Source: Micromonospora violae (GTDB lineage: Bacteria; Actinomycetota; Actinomycetes; Mycobacteriales; Micromonosporaceae). From it: 64,000 nucleotides of DNA. The notes beneath the pieces were generated by a model that was not told the origin of the DNA, ran no database searches, and saw only the letters and a program-made list of their open reading frames with translations. A program made the position numbers and the translations under genes. The stretch's first letter is position 1, and each line of letters opens with the position of its first letter. Below are positions 28,091 to 36,942 of the stretch, piece after piece. Where the stretch lies: NCBI RefSeq assembly GCF_004217135.1, contig NZ_SHKK01000001.1, positions 4,526,001-4,590,000 on the forward strand, read 5' to 3'.

Positions 28091-28282
28091 ATGACCGTCA
28101 CCGGGGTGCAGTTGCAGGAGTACCTGGCCGGGCTCGACTACCCGGTCTCACGGGAGGATCTGGTCCGCTGGGGGCAGGAGAACGGGGCCAGCACAGAGAT
28201 GTTGCAGATGTTGCAGGCGCTACCCCCGGAGCAGTTCAACTCCCCCGACGAGCTGAGCGCCGCCCTACCCACCCCCACCTAA
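28091..28282 (+). CDS. DUF2795 small protein
   Basis: 63 aa. VTGVQLQEYLAGLDYPVSRE and VRWGQENGA are typical of DUF2795, a small helical family often fused or adjacent to stress proteins. It has one complete copy of the domain and ends in a Pro/Thr tail. The ATG at 28091 has a weak Shine-Dalgarno. Divergent from the erythromycin-esterase homologue. Function unknown. Confidence 0.8.
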   Translation: MTVTGVQLQEYLAGLDYPVSREDLVRWGQENGASTEMLQMLQALPPEQFNSPDELSAALPTPT

Positions 28283-28352
28283 CCAACCACCCCACCCCAC
28301 CCAGCCCAACCCAACCCACCCCACCCCACCCCACCCAGCCCAGCCCAGCCCT
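28283..28352. repeat. C-rich, almost G-free pentamer tract
   Basis: About 70 bases starting right at the DUF2795 stop, made of CCACC, CCCAA and CCCAG-like pentamers with almost no G on the plus strand. It runs straight into the palindromic element at 28353. The composition is that of a strong Rho-utilisation site in the DUF2795 transcript (inference). Confidence 0.9.
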
Positions 28353-28413
28353 GGTGATCATGAGGTTATTGTCCTCTGCCACGGCGTGTCGCGCCGCTAA
28401 CTTCATGATCACC
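28353..28413. repeat. Palindromic intergenic element, diverged type II
   Basis: A 16-bp inverted repeat (28353-28368 with 28398-28413), GGTGATCATGAGGTTA, with one mismatch, around a 29-nt centre. The arm shares GATCATG with the type II elements. It lies between convergent stops (DUF2795 and the Gfo/Idh gene). Confidence 0.85.
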
Positions 28414-28433
28414 GGGCGCGGTGGGGGTGAGGG

Positions 28434-29339
28434 TCAGGCCGGGATGGTGACGGTGCGGGACTCGGCTCGGGCGGTTTCGGCGGCGGCGAGGATGGCGACG
28501 ACCTCACGGCCGAAGCGGACGTCGCAGCGGTGGTCCCGGGTGCCGGCCTGCACCTGCTCGACGAGCTGGTCGATGGCGACGCCGAACGCGGTGGCGGGGT
28601 CGTTCTCGCCGGACGGGACGTTCTCGATGCCGTTCTCGCCGTAGAAGACGAACTCCCGGGCCATCGACTCGGTCGGGGCGTCCAGGGAGAGCGAGGCGCT
28701 GCTGGTGGCACCGCCCTCGTGGGTGAGCAGCAGGTGCACCATCCCGCTCGGCCCGTCCATCGCCGCCACCTGCGTCACCCGGCCCAGCACGGGCAGGAGG
28801 ATCGAGAGGGCGTGCGGGGCGATGTCCCAGAGCGCTCCGTGCTCCCGACGCCACAGCGAGCCGCCGTACGGGCTGCCCTCCTGGAAGATCGAGGCGAACG
28901 CGGTGGTCCGGCCGTGCTGCCAGCCCCCGGCGGCGGCGGTGGCGGCGAGGAACGCGGTCACGTTCGGCTGGAACCGCTGGGTGAAGAAGACGACCGAGGC
29001 GACCCCGGACTCCTCGGCGGCGGCCACCACACGGTCGGCGTCGGCCACACTGAGCGCCAGCGGCTTGTCCAGCAGCAGGTGCCGGCCGGCGCGGGCCGCC
29101 CGGACCGCGATGTCGGCCTGGATGTCCGGCGGCAGGGCGACGGCGATCGCCTCGCACTGCTCGATCAGCGCGTCGACGTCGGCGTAGGCGGGCACCCCGT
29201 ACCGCTCGGCCAGCGCGGAGGCCCGCTCCGGGTTACGACCCCACACCCCCACCAGCTCCGCGTCGGGATGTGCGTGCAGCGCCTTCCCGTGCGTCTCGAT
29301 CGCCCAGTGACCGGTGCCGAACAAACCGAACCGCAGCAC
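28434..29339 (-). CDS. Gfo/Idh/MocA-family NAD(P)-dependent oxidoreductase
   Basis: 301 aa. N-terminal Rossmann fold (GLFGTGHWA at ~4-12) and the family's lysine in LLLDKPLALS (~95-104, an EKP variant with Asp). The C-terminal beta-sheet domain includes WDIAPHALS with the catalytic-region histidine. These enzymes oxidise or reduce sugars, inositols or related alcohols. The GTG at 29339 is chosen because GGAGG ends 5 bases before it. Monocistronic by context. Substrate not predictable. Confidence 0.9.
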   Translation of the reverse strand: MLRFGLFGTGHWAIETHGKALHAHPDAELVGVWGRNPERASALAERYGVPAYADVDALIEQCEAIAVALPPDIQADIAVRAARAGRHLLLDKPLALSVADADRVVAAAEESGVASVVFFTQRFQPNVTAFLAATAAAGGWQHGRTTAFASIFQEGSPYGGSLWRREHGALWDIAPHALSILLPVLGRVTQVAAMDGPSGMVHLLLTHEGGATSSASLSLDAPTESMAREFVFYGENGIENVPSGENDPATAFGVAIDQLVEQVQAGTRDHRCDVRFGREVVAILAAAETARAESRTVTIPA

Positions 29340-29553
29340 GTGTACCTCCGCTGTTTCCCCACCCCGCGGCAACGCCACGGCCGTGATCCACGCTAGTCGC
29401 CTCACCCCGGGCACCGGCGGCGGGTCGACCAACCGGGGCAGCTCACGCCCCGTGCCGCCGGGTCGGGCGCGGTCTGGTCGATGCGCGTCGCGCTGCCCCG
29501 GAGGTGGGGCGGGCCTCCCGCGCCGGGAGGGCGGCGAGGCGGCGGCGCCTGCT

Positions 29554-29570
29554 TACTACGACGGTTAGTA
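29554..29570. promoter_or_regulatory. Small palindrome before the two-gene membrane operon
   Basis: TACTA and TAGTA arms separated by 7 bases, ~30 bases before the first gene, in an AT-richer patch. It could be an operator or part of a promoter. The 29340-29600 gap otherwise holds only a short CCTCCCG/CGGGAGG hairpin at 29514-29530. Confidence 0.35.
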
Positions 29571-29600
29571 GGCTGTGGCGGTGACCGAGGCAACGACCGG

Positions 29601-30002
29601 ATGGCGCCGGTGACCAGCGTGGGCGTCGACTCGCCGGTGGATGGGTTCGTCGCGACCGTGCCGATCGTGCTGTCGCTGCTCGTCGCGGTGTGGGCGCTGG
29701 TGGCGGCGGTACGCCACCGGCCGCCGGACCGGGTGCAGTTCGTCGGTCTGGCCGTACTCGAAGTGGCATTGCTGGTGTTGTGCGTGCTGGCGCTCGTCGC
29801 GGTCGGCGGCGGGGATCGACCCGGCGAGCCCGGTGCCTTCTTCGGCTACCTGGTGACGTTGGTGTGCCTGCCGCCGCTGGCCTGGGTGCTGGCCCGGATG
29901 GAACCGACCCGCTGGGGCTCGGCGATCGTGTGCGCGGTGTGCCTGGTGACCCCGGTGGTGGTGGTCCGGTTGCAGCAGACCTGGGAGGTGCTCGGTGGTT
30001 GA
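29601..30002 (+). CDS. Small integral membrane protein, function unknown
   Basis: 133 aa from ATG 29601; a GTG at 29610 is an alternative. Four hydrophobic segments: near 15-38, 45-70 (FVGLAVLEVALLVLCVLALV), 78-100 and 108-125. Short charged loops (RHRPPDR, RMEPTR). No family recognised. The next membrane gene starts 8 bases before its stop, so they are coupled and may work as a pair. Confidence 0.75.
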   Translation: MAPVTSVGVDSPVDGFVATVPIVLSLLVAVWALVAAVRHRPPDRVQFVGLAVLEVALLVLCVLALVAVGGGDRPGEPGAFFGYLVTLVCLPPLAWVLARMEPTRWGSAIVCAVCLVTPVVVVRLQQTWEVLGG

Positions 30003-30411
30003 GACCGGGCCGGCCCCGCGGCGGACGAACTCCGGCCCGGGTCGACTGCTGATCGCGGTCTACCTGCTCTTCGCCATCGCGGCGACCAGTCGGGCGGGCC
30101 TGCAGATCGCCACCAAGCTCGACGAGGCGCCGGTGGCGTACCTGCTCTCCGGGGTGGCCGCGCTCATCTACATCGTGGCGGCGGTGGGGTTGGCCCGGGC
30201 CGGGCACGCCGGGCGACGGATCGCGCTGGCCTGCTGCTCCGTGGAGCTGGTCGGGGTCGTCGCGGTCGGCGTCCTGAGCGTGGTCGACAAGGAGCTGTTC
30301 CCGGACGAGACGGTCTGGTCGGGGTTCGGCAGCGGGTACGGCTACATCCCGCTGGTGCTGCCGGTGCTCGGCCTGATCTGGCTCTGGCGCACCCGCCGCG
30401 CACCCGCCTGA
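29995..30411 (+). CDS. Small integral membrane protein, partner of the preceding gene
   Basis: 138 aa with four predicted helices (~18-36, ~45-68, ~73-95, ~115-132) and a short positively charged C-terminus. The GTG at 29995 overlaps the previous stop by 8 bases and has GGGAGGTG upstream. No known family. The overlap suggests fixed stoichiometry with the upstream protein. Convergent with the SDR gene. Confidence 0.75.
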   Translation: MVETGPAPRRTNSGPGRLLIAVYLLFAIAATSRAGLQIATKLDEAPVAYLLSGVAALIYIVAAVGLARAGHAGRRIALACCSVELVGVVAVGVLSVVDKELFPDETVWSGFGSGYGYIPLVLPVLGLIWLWRTRRAPA

Positions 30412-30459
30412 CCCCGACCCGCACCTCGTTCACCTGGCACAGGCCCGGCAATGGCCCGG

Positions 30460-30499
30460 CGACGAGGGCGCCGGCTCACCTGCCGGAGCGCCCCCGTCG
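30460..30499. terminator. Imperfect hairpin between convergent genes
   Basis: An imperfect GC-rich inverted repeat (30460-30475 with 30482-30499) between the membrane-protein stop and the SDR stop. Likely a bidirectional terminator. Confidence 0.5.
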
Positions 30500-30509
30500 G
30501 GGGTACGCG

Positions 30510-31268
30510 TCAGTCCCGGGGGCCACCCGCGACGTAGATGACCTGACCGGAGACGAAGCCGGCGCCCTCGCTCGCGAGGAACGAGATGGTGTGCGCGACG
30601 TCCTCCGGCCGACCGGGGCGACGCACCGGGATCTCGGCGGCGGCGTGCTTCTGGAAGTCGTCGAAGTCGACCTTCATCCGGGCGGCGGTGGCGGCGGTCA
30701 TGTCGGTGACGATGAAGCCGGGAGCGACCGCGTTCACGGTCACCCCGAACGGCCCCAGCTCGATGGCGAGCGTCTTGGTGAAGCCCTGCAGACCGGCCTT
30801 GGCGGCGGCGTAGTTCGCCTGCCCCCGGTTGCCCAGCGCGGAGGTGCTGGAGAGGTTGACGATCCGCCCCCACTTGCGGTCCACCATGTGCTTCTGTGCG
30901 GCCTGGCTGAACAGGAACGCGCCGCGCAGGTGCACGCCCATCACCGTGTCCCAGTCGGCGTTGGTCATCTTGAACAGCAGGTTGTCGCGGAGCACCCCGG
31001 CGTTGTTGACGAGCACGGTGGGCGCGCCCAGTTCGGCGGCGATCCGGGCCACCGCCGCCTCGACCTGATCCCGGTCGGAGACGTCGGCGCCCACTCCGAG
31101 CGCCCGGCCGCCGGCGGCGGCGATGGCGTCCACCGTCTCCTTGGTGGCCGTCTCCTCGATGTCGACCACGGCGACGGCCATTCCGTCGGCGGCCAGCCGC
31201 CGGGCGGTGGCCGCACCGATACCGCGTGCGGCTCCGGTGACGATGGCGACGCGGGGCTCCTCCGACAT
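30510..31268 (-). CDS. Short-chain dehydrogenase/reductase (FabG-like)
   Basis: 252 aa. TGAARGIG cofactor motif (11-18), NNAG (88-91), and catalytic Ser140, Tyr153 and Lys157 (S..YAAAK). VNAVAPGFIVTDMT and GFVSGQVIYVAGG are typical of FabG/acetoacetyl-CoA reductases, so a 3-oxoacyl reductase role is likely. ATG 31268 has CGGAGGT 5-6 bases upstream. It is not in a fatty-acid synthase cluster, so substrate is open. Divergent from the subtilase, with an AT-rich patch between. Confidence 0.92.
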   Translation of the reverse strand: MSEEPRVAIVTGAARGIGAATARRLAADGMAVAVVDIEETATKETVDAIAAAGGRALGVGADVSDRDQVEAAVARIAAELGAPTVLVNNAGVLRDNLLFKMTNADWDTVMGVHLRGAFLFSQAAQKHMVDRKWGRIVNLSSTSALGNRGQANYAAAKAGLQGFTKTLAIELGPFGVTVNAVAPGFIVTDMTAATAARMKVDFDDFQKHAAAEIPVRRPGRPEDVAHTISFLASEGAGFVSGQVIYVAGGPRD

Positions 31269-31336
31269 GATTACCTCCGGGTAACTTGGGGTCGATCGAA
31301 GGAGCCTAACCCGCTCACCGACAGTAACGCAGCGAT

Positions 31337-31366
31337 GACTTTCACTTTACAGAAATAATGATCTTC
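31337..31366. promoter_or_regulatory. AT-rich promoter patch between SDR and subtilase genes
   Basis: The only clearly AT-rich stretch in the 166-base divergent gap (contains CACTTTACAGAAATAATG). It probably carries the promoter of the subtilase, the SDR gene, or both. No consensus -35/-10 pair can be fixed. Confidence 0.4.
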
Positions 31367-31434
31367 CGCGCGTACCGTGCCGATCGCTGTCACCCCGTCA
31401 GCACCGACACGACGAGGCAAGGAACGACATCCAC

Positions 31435-34400
31435 TTGAAGTTTTCGCGTACCCGCAGGGCCTGGCTCGCCGCCGCGGCCGCTGCGGCCCTCGCGGCGACC
31501 GGCGGAACACCCGCCCTGGCCGCCACCTCCGCGACGCCGGCCGACCCCGGCACCGCCCCCGTGACCGACCTGCCCACCCCACCCGGCACCCACTCGGTCA
31601 CCCTGATCACCGGCGACACGGTCACCACCCGACAGAGCGCCAACGGCAGCACCGTCGACGTACGACGTCCCGACGGCGCCCCGACACCGGTACGGGTGAT
31701 GGAGGCCGGCGACGACCTCTACGTCTACCCCCAGTCGGTGCTGCCCTACGTGACCGCGAAGACGCTGGACAAGCGACTGTTCAACGTCACCCAGCTGATC
31801 GCCGACGGGTACGACGACGCCCGGATGGACCGTCTGCCGCTGATCGTGTCGTACGCCGACACGGCCGGCCTGCGGGCCGGCGGCACCCCCGCCGGTGCGA
31901 CCCGCACCCGCACCCTCAGCAGCATCGGCAGTGCCGCGCTGAGCGAGGACCGCGACCAGGCCGACGAGTTCTGGGCCGCGATCACCGCCCCCACCGCGAA
32001 GGCGGCCACCGCGACCGGCGGTGCGGGACGCTTCTCCGGCGGGATCGCCAAGATCTGGTTGGACGGAAAGGTGCACGCCGACCTGGCCGACACCACCGCC
32101 CAGATCGGTGCCCCCGCCGTCTGGGCCAACGGCGACACCGGCACCGGCGTACGAGTCGCCGTCCTGGACACCGGCGTCGACCCGACCCACCCGGACCTGG
32201 TCGGCCAGATCGGCGCGTCCGCCGTGTTCGTGCCCGGCGAGGAGATCACCGACCGGGCGGGGCACGGCACCCACGTCGCGTCCACCGTGGCCGGCACCGG
32301 CGCCGCCTCGGACGGCCTGGAGAAGGGTGTCGCCCCCGGTGCCCAACTCGCCATCGGCAAGGTGCTCAGCGACAACGGCAACGGGCAGGAATCCTGGATT
32401 CTCGCCGGCATGGAGTGGGCGGCCCGGGAGGCCGCCGCCACCGTCATCAACATGAGCCTGGGCTCCAGCCAGCCCAGCGACGGCACCGACCCGCTGAGCC
32501 AGGCGGTCAACCGGCTCAGCGCGGAGACCGGCGCCCTCTTCATCACCACCGCCGGCAACGGCGGCCCCGGCGTGAGCGCCCCCGGCGCGGCGGACGCCGG
32601 CCTGACTGTCGGCGCGGTCGACAGCGACGACACCCTCGCCTACTTCTCCAACCGCGGCCCGCGGATCAGCGACGAGGCGATCAAACCCGATCTGACCGCG
32701 CCCGGCGTCGGTGTGCTCGCCGCCCGCTCGCAGTACTCACCCGGCGAGGGTTGGTACAAGGGCATGGACGGCACCTCGATGGCCGCGCCGCACGTCGCCG
32801 GTGCCGCCGCCCTGCTCGCCGCGAAGCACCCGGACTGGACCGGCCAGCAACTGAAGGACGCGCTGGTCAGCACGACCAAGGCCACGCCGGCGTTCGACGC
32901 CTTCCAGGCCGGCAACGGCCGGCTCGACGTCGCCGCCGCCGTCCGCGCGCCGATCGTCGCCACCGGCACCGTCTCCACCACCGCGCACTACGAGACCGCG
33001 AACCCGGGTCGCGTCACGCACCCGGTGACGTACACCAACACCACCGGGCAGCCGATCACGCTGAGCCTGTCGGTGGACGCCCCGAACGCACCGGCCGGGC
33101 TGTTCAGCCTCTCCGCCGCGCAGGTGAGCGTGCCCGCGAGCGGCACCGCCACGGTCACCCTGACCACTGACACCTCCCGGTCCAGCGCCGGCAGCCGGTA
33201 CACCGGCCAGGTCGTCGCCACCGGGGCGGACCGGGCCGTGCTGGCCCGTACCGCGATCTCCGTGGGCACCTTCACCCCGCACCACAAGCTTCGGCTTGAG
33301 CTGACCGACCGGGACGGCAAGCCGGCCCCCGGGACGATCGAGCTGGGCCAGCCGGGCAGCTACGAGGCCGACTTCCTCTCGACCAACCCGGACGGCACGC
33401 TGCTGCTCAACCTGCCCGAGGGCGTCTACTCGGCGATGAGCTTCCTGAACGTCACCGGCAGCCACGGGCCGAACTCGCTCGGCCTGGCGCTGCTCGGCGA
33501 CCCCGACATCGACCTGCGTCAGGACACCACGGTTCGGCTGGACGGTAAGGCGGCCCGCCGGGTCGAGTCGACGGTGCCGGAGCAGACCGCCGACACCTTC
33601 ACCCGGCTGGACTACTTCCGGTCGCAGGGCGAGGGCCGCTGGCGCTCGTTCATCGCCGGCGGCGTCTTCTACGACAGCTTCTGGGCGCAGCCCACCAGCA
33701 AGGACGTGCGGCACGGCGACTTCTACCTCGGCGCCCGGTGGCGTAAGGAGCAGCCGGTGCTGAGCGTCGGCACCAAGAAGGTGAACTTCGACGACGTGGT
33801 CCGCCAGCAGGGCACCACCCAACTGCCGGAGGGCAGCTCGACGCTGCCGGTGGTCTACGCCGGCAACGGCGCGCCGAGCGACTACGCCAAGCTGGACGCC
33901 CGGGGCAAGGCGGTAGTGGTCCGGCACAACCTGGATGTCGGTGACGCCGAGCAGGCCGCCGCGGCGACCGCCGCCGGGGCGAAGCTGATGCTGGTGGTCA
34001 ACGACTGGCCGTGGCGTGAGGTGCGCGACTACTCGATCGACTTCGTCACCCCGACCCCGATCGAGGTGGCGCTGCTCAGCATGGACGAGGGCGAGGCGCT
34101 GATCCAGCAGATCCAGCGCGAGTCGACGAAGGTCGAGGTTGCCTCGCAGCCCATCGCCGACTACGTGTACGACCTCGTTCAGGGTTACCACAACAAGATC
34201 CCGAGCAACATGAGCCGGGCCGAGACCAAGAAGACGCTGGCCCGGATCGACGTCAATTTCACCTTCCCCGACCGGCAGACCCGCGGTGGCGAGTTCCGCT
34301 ACGACTGGCCGTCGTACAACAACTGGGGCATCGGCGAGAGCAGCAACCGGCCGCTCGCTCCGGTCCGCACCGACTGGGTCTCCATCAACGACCTGTACAC

Positions 34401-35154
34401 CTGGGGTCAGGAGGCGTACATCGACGGCGGCACCTACCAGATCGATCCCCGGACCAGCTACCGCGCCGGCAGCAAGAACGAGGAGCGGTTCTTCGAGCCG
34501 ATCGAACGGCCGCACCTGAACAACAACTTCACGCTGCCCACCCGCTCCGGCGACTCCCTCAAGTTCGACGTGCCGGGTTGGGGCGGGGCCGACCACGTCG
34601 GCATGGCCATGAACGGCGCCGGGCAGACCAACCAGCTCTACCAGGGCCGGACGCTGCTCGCCGAGAGCAGCAGCACCTGGATCAGCGGCACCGCGCCGAA
34701 GGCGGGCGACCTGCCGTACCGGTTGGTGGTGGGAACCACCCAGGACCCGACCGGCGGTCCGTACTCCACCAGCACCACCACCGAGTGGACGTTCCGCTCC
34801 AAGGCGCCGGCTGCCGGGGTGGAGTCGGCGGTGCTCCCGCTGCTCCAGCTCGACTACGCGGTCGACACCGACACCGCCGGCACCGCGAAGGCCCACACCG
34901 ATCTGACCGTGTCCGCCAACCACCTGCCCGGCGTCACCGGGTGCGGCACCGTCGGGTCGGTCACCCTGGAGATCTCGTACGACGACGGGGCGCACTGGCA
35001 GAAGCAGTCCCTGGACCGAGCGAAGGACGGTTCGTGGTCGACGAAGCTGAGCGCGCCGAAGGGCGCCACGTTCGTGTCGCTGCGCGCCAGCGCCGCGGAC
35101 AGCTCAGGCAACTCGATCAACCAGACCGTGCTGCGCGCGTTCGGCGTGCGCTGA
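31435..35154 (+). CDS. Large secreted subtilisin-like serine protease (S8)
   Basis: 1239 aa. The Sec signal peptide (Lys/Arg start, then an Ala-rich core to ~30, cleavage near TPALA-A) is followed by a propeptide. The catalytic triad is intact: Asp245 in AVLDTGVD, His277 in GHGTHVAS and Ser448 in GTSMAAPHVAG. After the peptidase domain come beta-sandwich regions and a PA-like segment near 800-880 (ARGKAVVVRHN and AAGAKLMLVVND), so the PA domain sits downstream of the triad instead of between His and Ser. The C-terminal ~350 residues are further beta domains. No membrane anchor, so it is released. TTG start with AAGGA upstream. A perfect 17-bp hairpin follows. Confidence 0.93.
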   Translation: MKFSRTRRAWLAAAAAAALAATGGTPALAATSATPADPGTAPVTDLPTPPGTHSVTLITGDTVTTRQSANGSTVDVRRPDGAPTPVRVMEAGDDLYVYPQSVLPYVTAKTLDKRLFNVTQLIADGYDDARMDRLPLIVSYADTAGLRAGGTPAGATRTRTLSSIGSAALSEDRDQADEFWAAITAPTAKAATATGGAGRFSGGIAKIWLDGKVHADLADTTAQIGAPAVWANGDTGTGVRVAVLDTGVDPTHPDLVGQIGASAVFVPGEEITDRAGHGTHVASTVAGTGAASDGLEKGVAPGAQLAIGKVLSDNGNGQESWILAGMEWAAREAAATVINMSLGSSQPSDGTDPLSQAVNRLSAETGALFITTAGNGGPGVSAPGAADAGLTVGAVDSDDTLAYFSNRGPRISDEAIKPDLTAPGVGVLAARSQYSPGEGWYKGMDGTSMAAPHVAGAAALLAAKHPDWTGQQLKDALVSTTKATPAFDAFQAGNGRLDVAAAVRAPIVATGTVSTTAHYETANPGRVTHPVTYTNTTGQPITLSLSVDAPNAPAGLFSLSAAQVSVPASGTATVTLTTDTSRSSAGSRYTGQVVATGADRAVLARTAISVGTFTPHHKLRLELTDRDGKPAPGTIELGQPGSYEADFLSTNPDGTLLLNLPEGVYSAMSFLNVTGSHGPNSLGLALLGDPDIDLRQDTTVRLDGKAARRVESTVPEQTADTFTRLDYFRSQGEGRWRSFIAGGVFYDSFWAQPTSKDVRHGDFYLGARWRKEQPVLSVGTKKVNFDDVVRQQGTTQLPEGSSTLPVVYAGNGAPSDYAKLDARGKAVVVRHNLDVGDAEQAAAATAAGAKLMLVVNDWPWREVRDYSIDFVTPTPIEVALLSMDEGEALIQQIQRESTKVEVASQPIADYVYDLVQGYHNKIPSNMSRAETKKTLARIDVNFTFPDRQTRGGEFRYDWPSYNNWGIGESSNRPLAPVRTDWVSINDLYTWGQEAYIDGGTYQIDPRTSYRAGSKNEERFFEPIERPHLNNNFTLPTRSGDSLKFDVPGWGGADHVGMAMNGAGQTNQLYQGRTLLAESSSTWISGTAPKAGDLPYRLVVGTTQDPTGGPYSTSTTTEWTFRSKAPAAGVESAVLPLLQLDYAVDTDTAGTAKAHTDLTVSANHLPGVTGCGTVGSVTLEISYDDGAHWQKQSLDRAKDGSWSTKLSAPKGATFVSLRASAADSSGNSINQTVLRAFGVR

Positions 35155-35170
35155 TCGTCCGGCCCTGACC

Positions 35171-35210
35171 GCGTGACGTCCGGCCGGCGCCGACCGGCCG
35201 GACGTCACGC
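35171..35210. terminator. Perfect bidirectional hairpin between subtilase and GH13 genes
   Basis: A perfect 17-bp stem (35171-35187 with 35194-35210) with a 6-nt loop, centred between two convergent stops. Confidence 0.85.
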
Positions 35211-35232
35211 GTGATCGGGAAACCGCCGCGCG

Positions 35233-36885
35233 TCAGAAGCCCCGGCCCCGGCAGAGGCGGATCCAGCGGTATCCGTGGCCGGAGACCTTCACCGCGCCGA
35301 GCTTGCCCAACTCGCCGTAGCCACGGTCGGCGAGCACGTCGATCGGCAGGTCGGCCTCGGGCTCAAGGCTGCTGAGGTCCACCTCGACGTCGTCGGTGCC
35401 CAGGTTGTGCACGAAGACCATCGTCCCCGTCGGCCCGTCGGCGCGGTGCGCGAGCACGCCGGGCGGCATCGCCACGTCAATGTGGGTCGTCGACCCGGAC
35501 CCGATCTCCGGCGCCTCCCGCAGCGTACGGATCATGCGCTCGAACCAGGCGAGCAGCGACTTGACGTCGCCCCGCTGGGCGGTGACGTTGACGTTCTGGT
35601 AGCCGAACTCACCCTTGTCGATCACCGGGCGGACCAGCTTCTCCTCCTCCGCCGTGGAGAAGCCGGCATTCGGCTGGTACGACCACTGCATCGGGGTACG
35701 GATCGACTCCCGTCCGGGCAGTGACAGGTCCTCGCCCATCCCGATCTCCTCGCCGTAGCGCAGCACCGGCGTGCCGCGCATCGAGAACTGCAGGGCGTAC
35801 GCCAGCTCGATGCGCCGCCGGTCGTTGCCGAGCATCGGGGCGAGCCGGCGACGGATGCCCCGGTCGTAGATGCGCATGTTCTCGTCCGGGCCGAACTGCG
35901 CGTACACCTGGTTGCGCTGTTCGGTGGTCAGCCGGGACAGGTCGATCTCGTCGTGGTTGCGCAGGAAGGTGGCCCACTGCCCGCCGACCGGCAGCTTCGG
36001 GGTGTCGTGCAAGGCGTCGATCAGCGGCTCGGGGTCCTCGCGGGCCAGGGCGAGCATGAGTCGCCCGTTGAGCATGAAGTCGAAGAGCATGTGGATCCGG
36101 TTGCCGGAACCGCTGGCGTCACCGAAGAACGTCGCCAGCTCGTCCGGTTCGACGTTCGCCTCGGCCAGCAGGACGGCGTCGCCACGCCGCCACTGGACGT
36201 GCTGGCGCAGCTCGGTGAGGAACTCGAAGTCCTTCGGGGAGTTCGGGTTGCCCGGCTCGGTCAGCTCGATGATGAACGGCACGGCGTCCATCCGGAAACC
36301 GGAGACACCGAGCTGGAGCCAGAACGACATGATCTTCTTGACCTCGGCCCGGACCTGCGGGTTGGCGAAGTTGAGGTCCGGCTGGAACTTGTAGAACCGG
36401 TGGTAAAACCACGCCTTGGCGGTGCGGTCGTAGCTCCACGTCTCCTTCTGCTCGCCGGGGAAGACCATGCCCTGATGCCGGTCGTCCGGCTCGGTGTCGG
36501 ACCAGACGAACCAGTCGCGGTACGGCGAGTCCGGCGCGGAACGGGCGGACTGGAACCACGGGTGCTCGTCGGAGGTGTGGTTGACCACCAGGTCGATGAT
36601 CACGCGGATGCCCCGGTTCTGCGCCTGGTGCAGCAGCTCGGCGAAGTCGCCCAGGGTGCCGAAGCGCGGGTCCACGTTGTAGAAGTCGGTGACGTCGTAG
36701 CCGTCGTCGCGGTTGGGCGACGGGTGGATCGGGTGCAACCACAGACAGGTCACACCGAGCCGGGCCAGGTAGTCCAGTCTCCCGATCAACCCACGGATGT
36801 CACCGACCCCGTCGCCGTCCGAGTCGGCGTACGTGTCGATGTCGAGGCAGTAGACGACGGCTTCGGAATACCAACGGTCACCCAT
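35233..36885 (-). CDS. GH13 alpha-amylase-family enzyme (trehalose-synthase-like)
   Basis: 550 aa, a (beta/alpha)8 glucanotransferase/hydrolase. The triad is complete: nucleophile Asp200 in GFRMDAVPF, acid/base Glu in LLAEANVE (~243) and transition-state Asp in FLRNHDEIDL (~306). DSDGDGVGD and DLVVNHTSDEHPWF near the start are typical of the maltose/trehalose-interconverting and sucrose-isomerase branch. No signal peptide, so cytoplasmic. The ATG at 36885 was chosen; one at 36912 would add nine residues. No maltokinase fusion or treY/treZ/glg genes adjoin it. DUF1349 diverges 57 bases away. Confidence 0.88.
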   Translation of the reverse strand: MGDRWYSEAVVYCLDIDTYADSDGDGVGDIRGLIGRLDYLARLGVTCLWLHPIHPSPNRDDGYDVTDFYNVDPRFGTLGDFAELLHQAQNRGIRVIIDLVVNHTSDEHPWFQSARSAPDSPYRDWFVWSDTEPDDRHQGMVFPGEQKETWSYDRTAKAWFYHRFYKFQPDLNFANPQVRAEVKKIMSFWLQLGVSGFRMDAVPFIIELTEPGNPNSPKDFEFLTELRQHVQWRRGDAVLLAEANVEPDELATFFGDASGSGNRIHMLFDFMLNGRLMLALAREDPEPLIDALHDTPKLPVGGQWATFLRNHDEIDLSRLTTEQRNQVYAQFGPDENMRIYDRGIRRRLAPMLGNDRRRIELAYALQFSMRGTPVLRYGEEIGMGEDLSLPGRESIRTPMQWSYQPNAGFSTAEEEKLVRPVIDKGEFGYQNVNVTAQRGDVKSLLAWFERMIRTLREAPEIGSGSTTHIDVAMPPGVLAHRADGPTGTMVFVHNLGTDDVEVDLSSLEPEADLPIDVLADRGYGELGKLGAVKVSGHGYRWIRLCRGRGF

Positions 36886-36942
36886 GCCGGAGGAACATCT
36901 CCGTTCGATCATCGCGGCAAACCCTTGGTTATCGTGCCTGTC

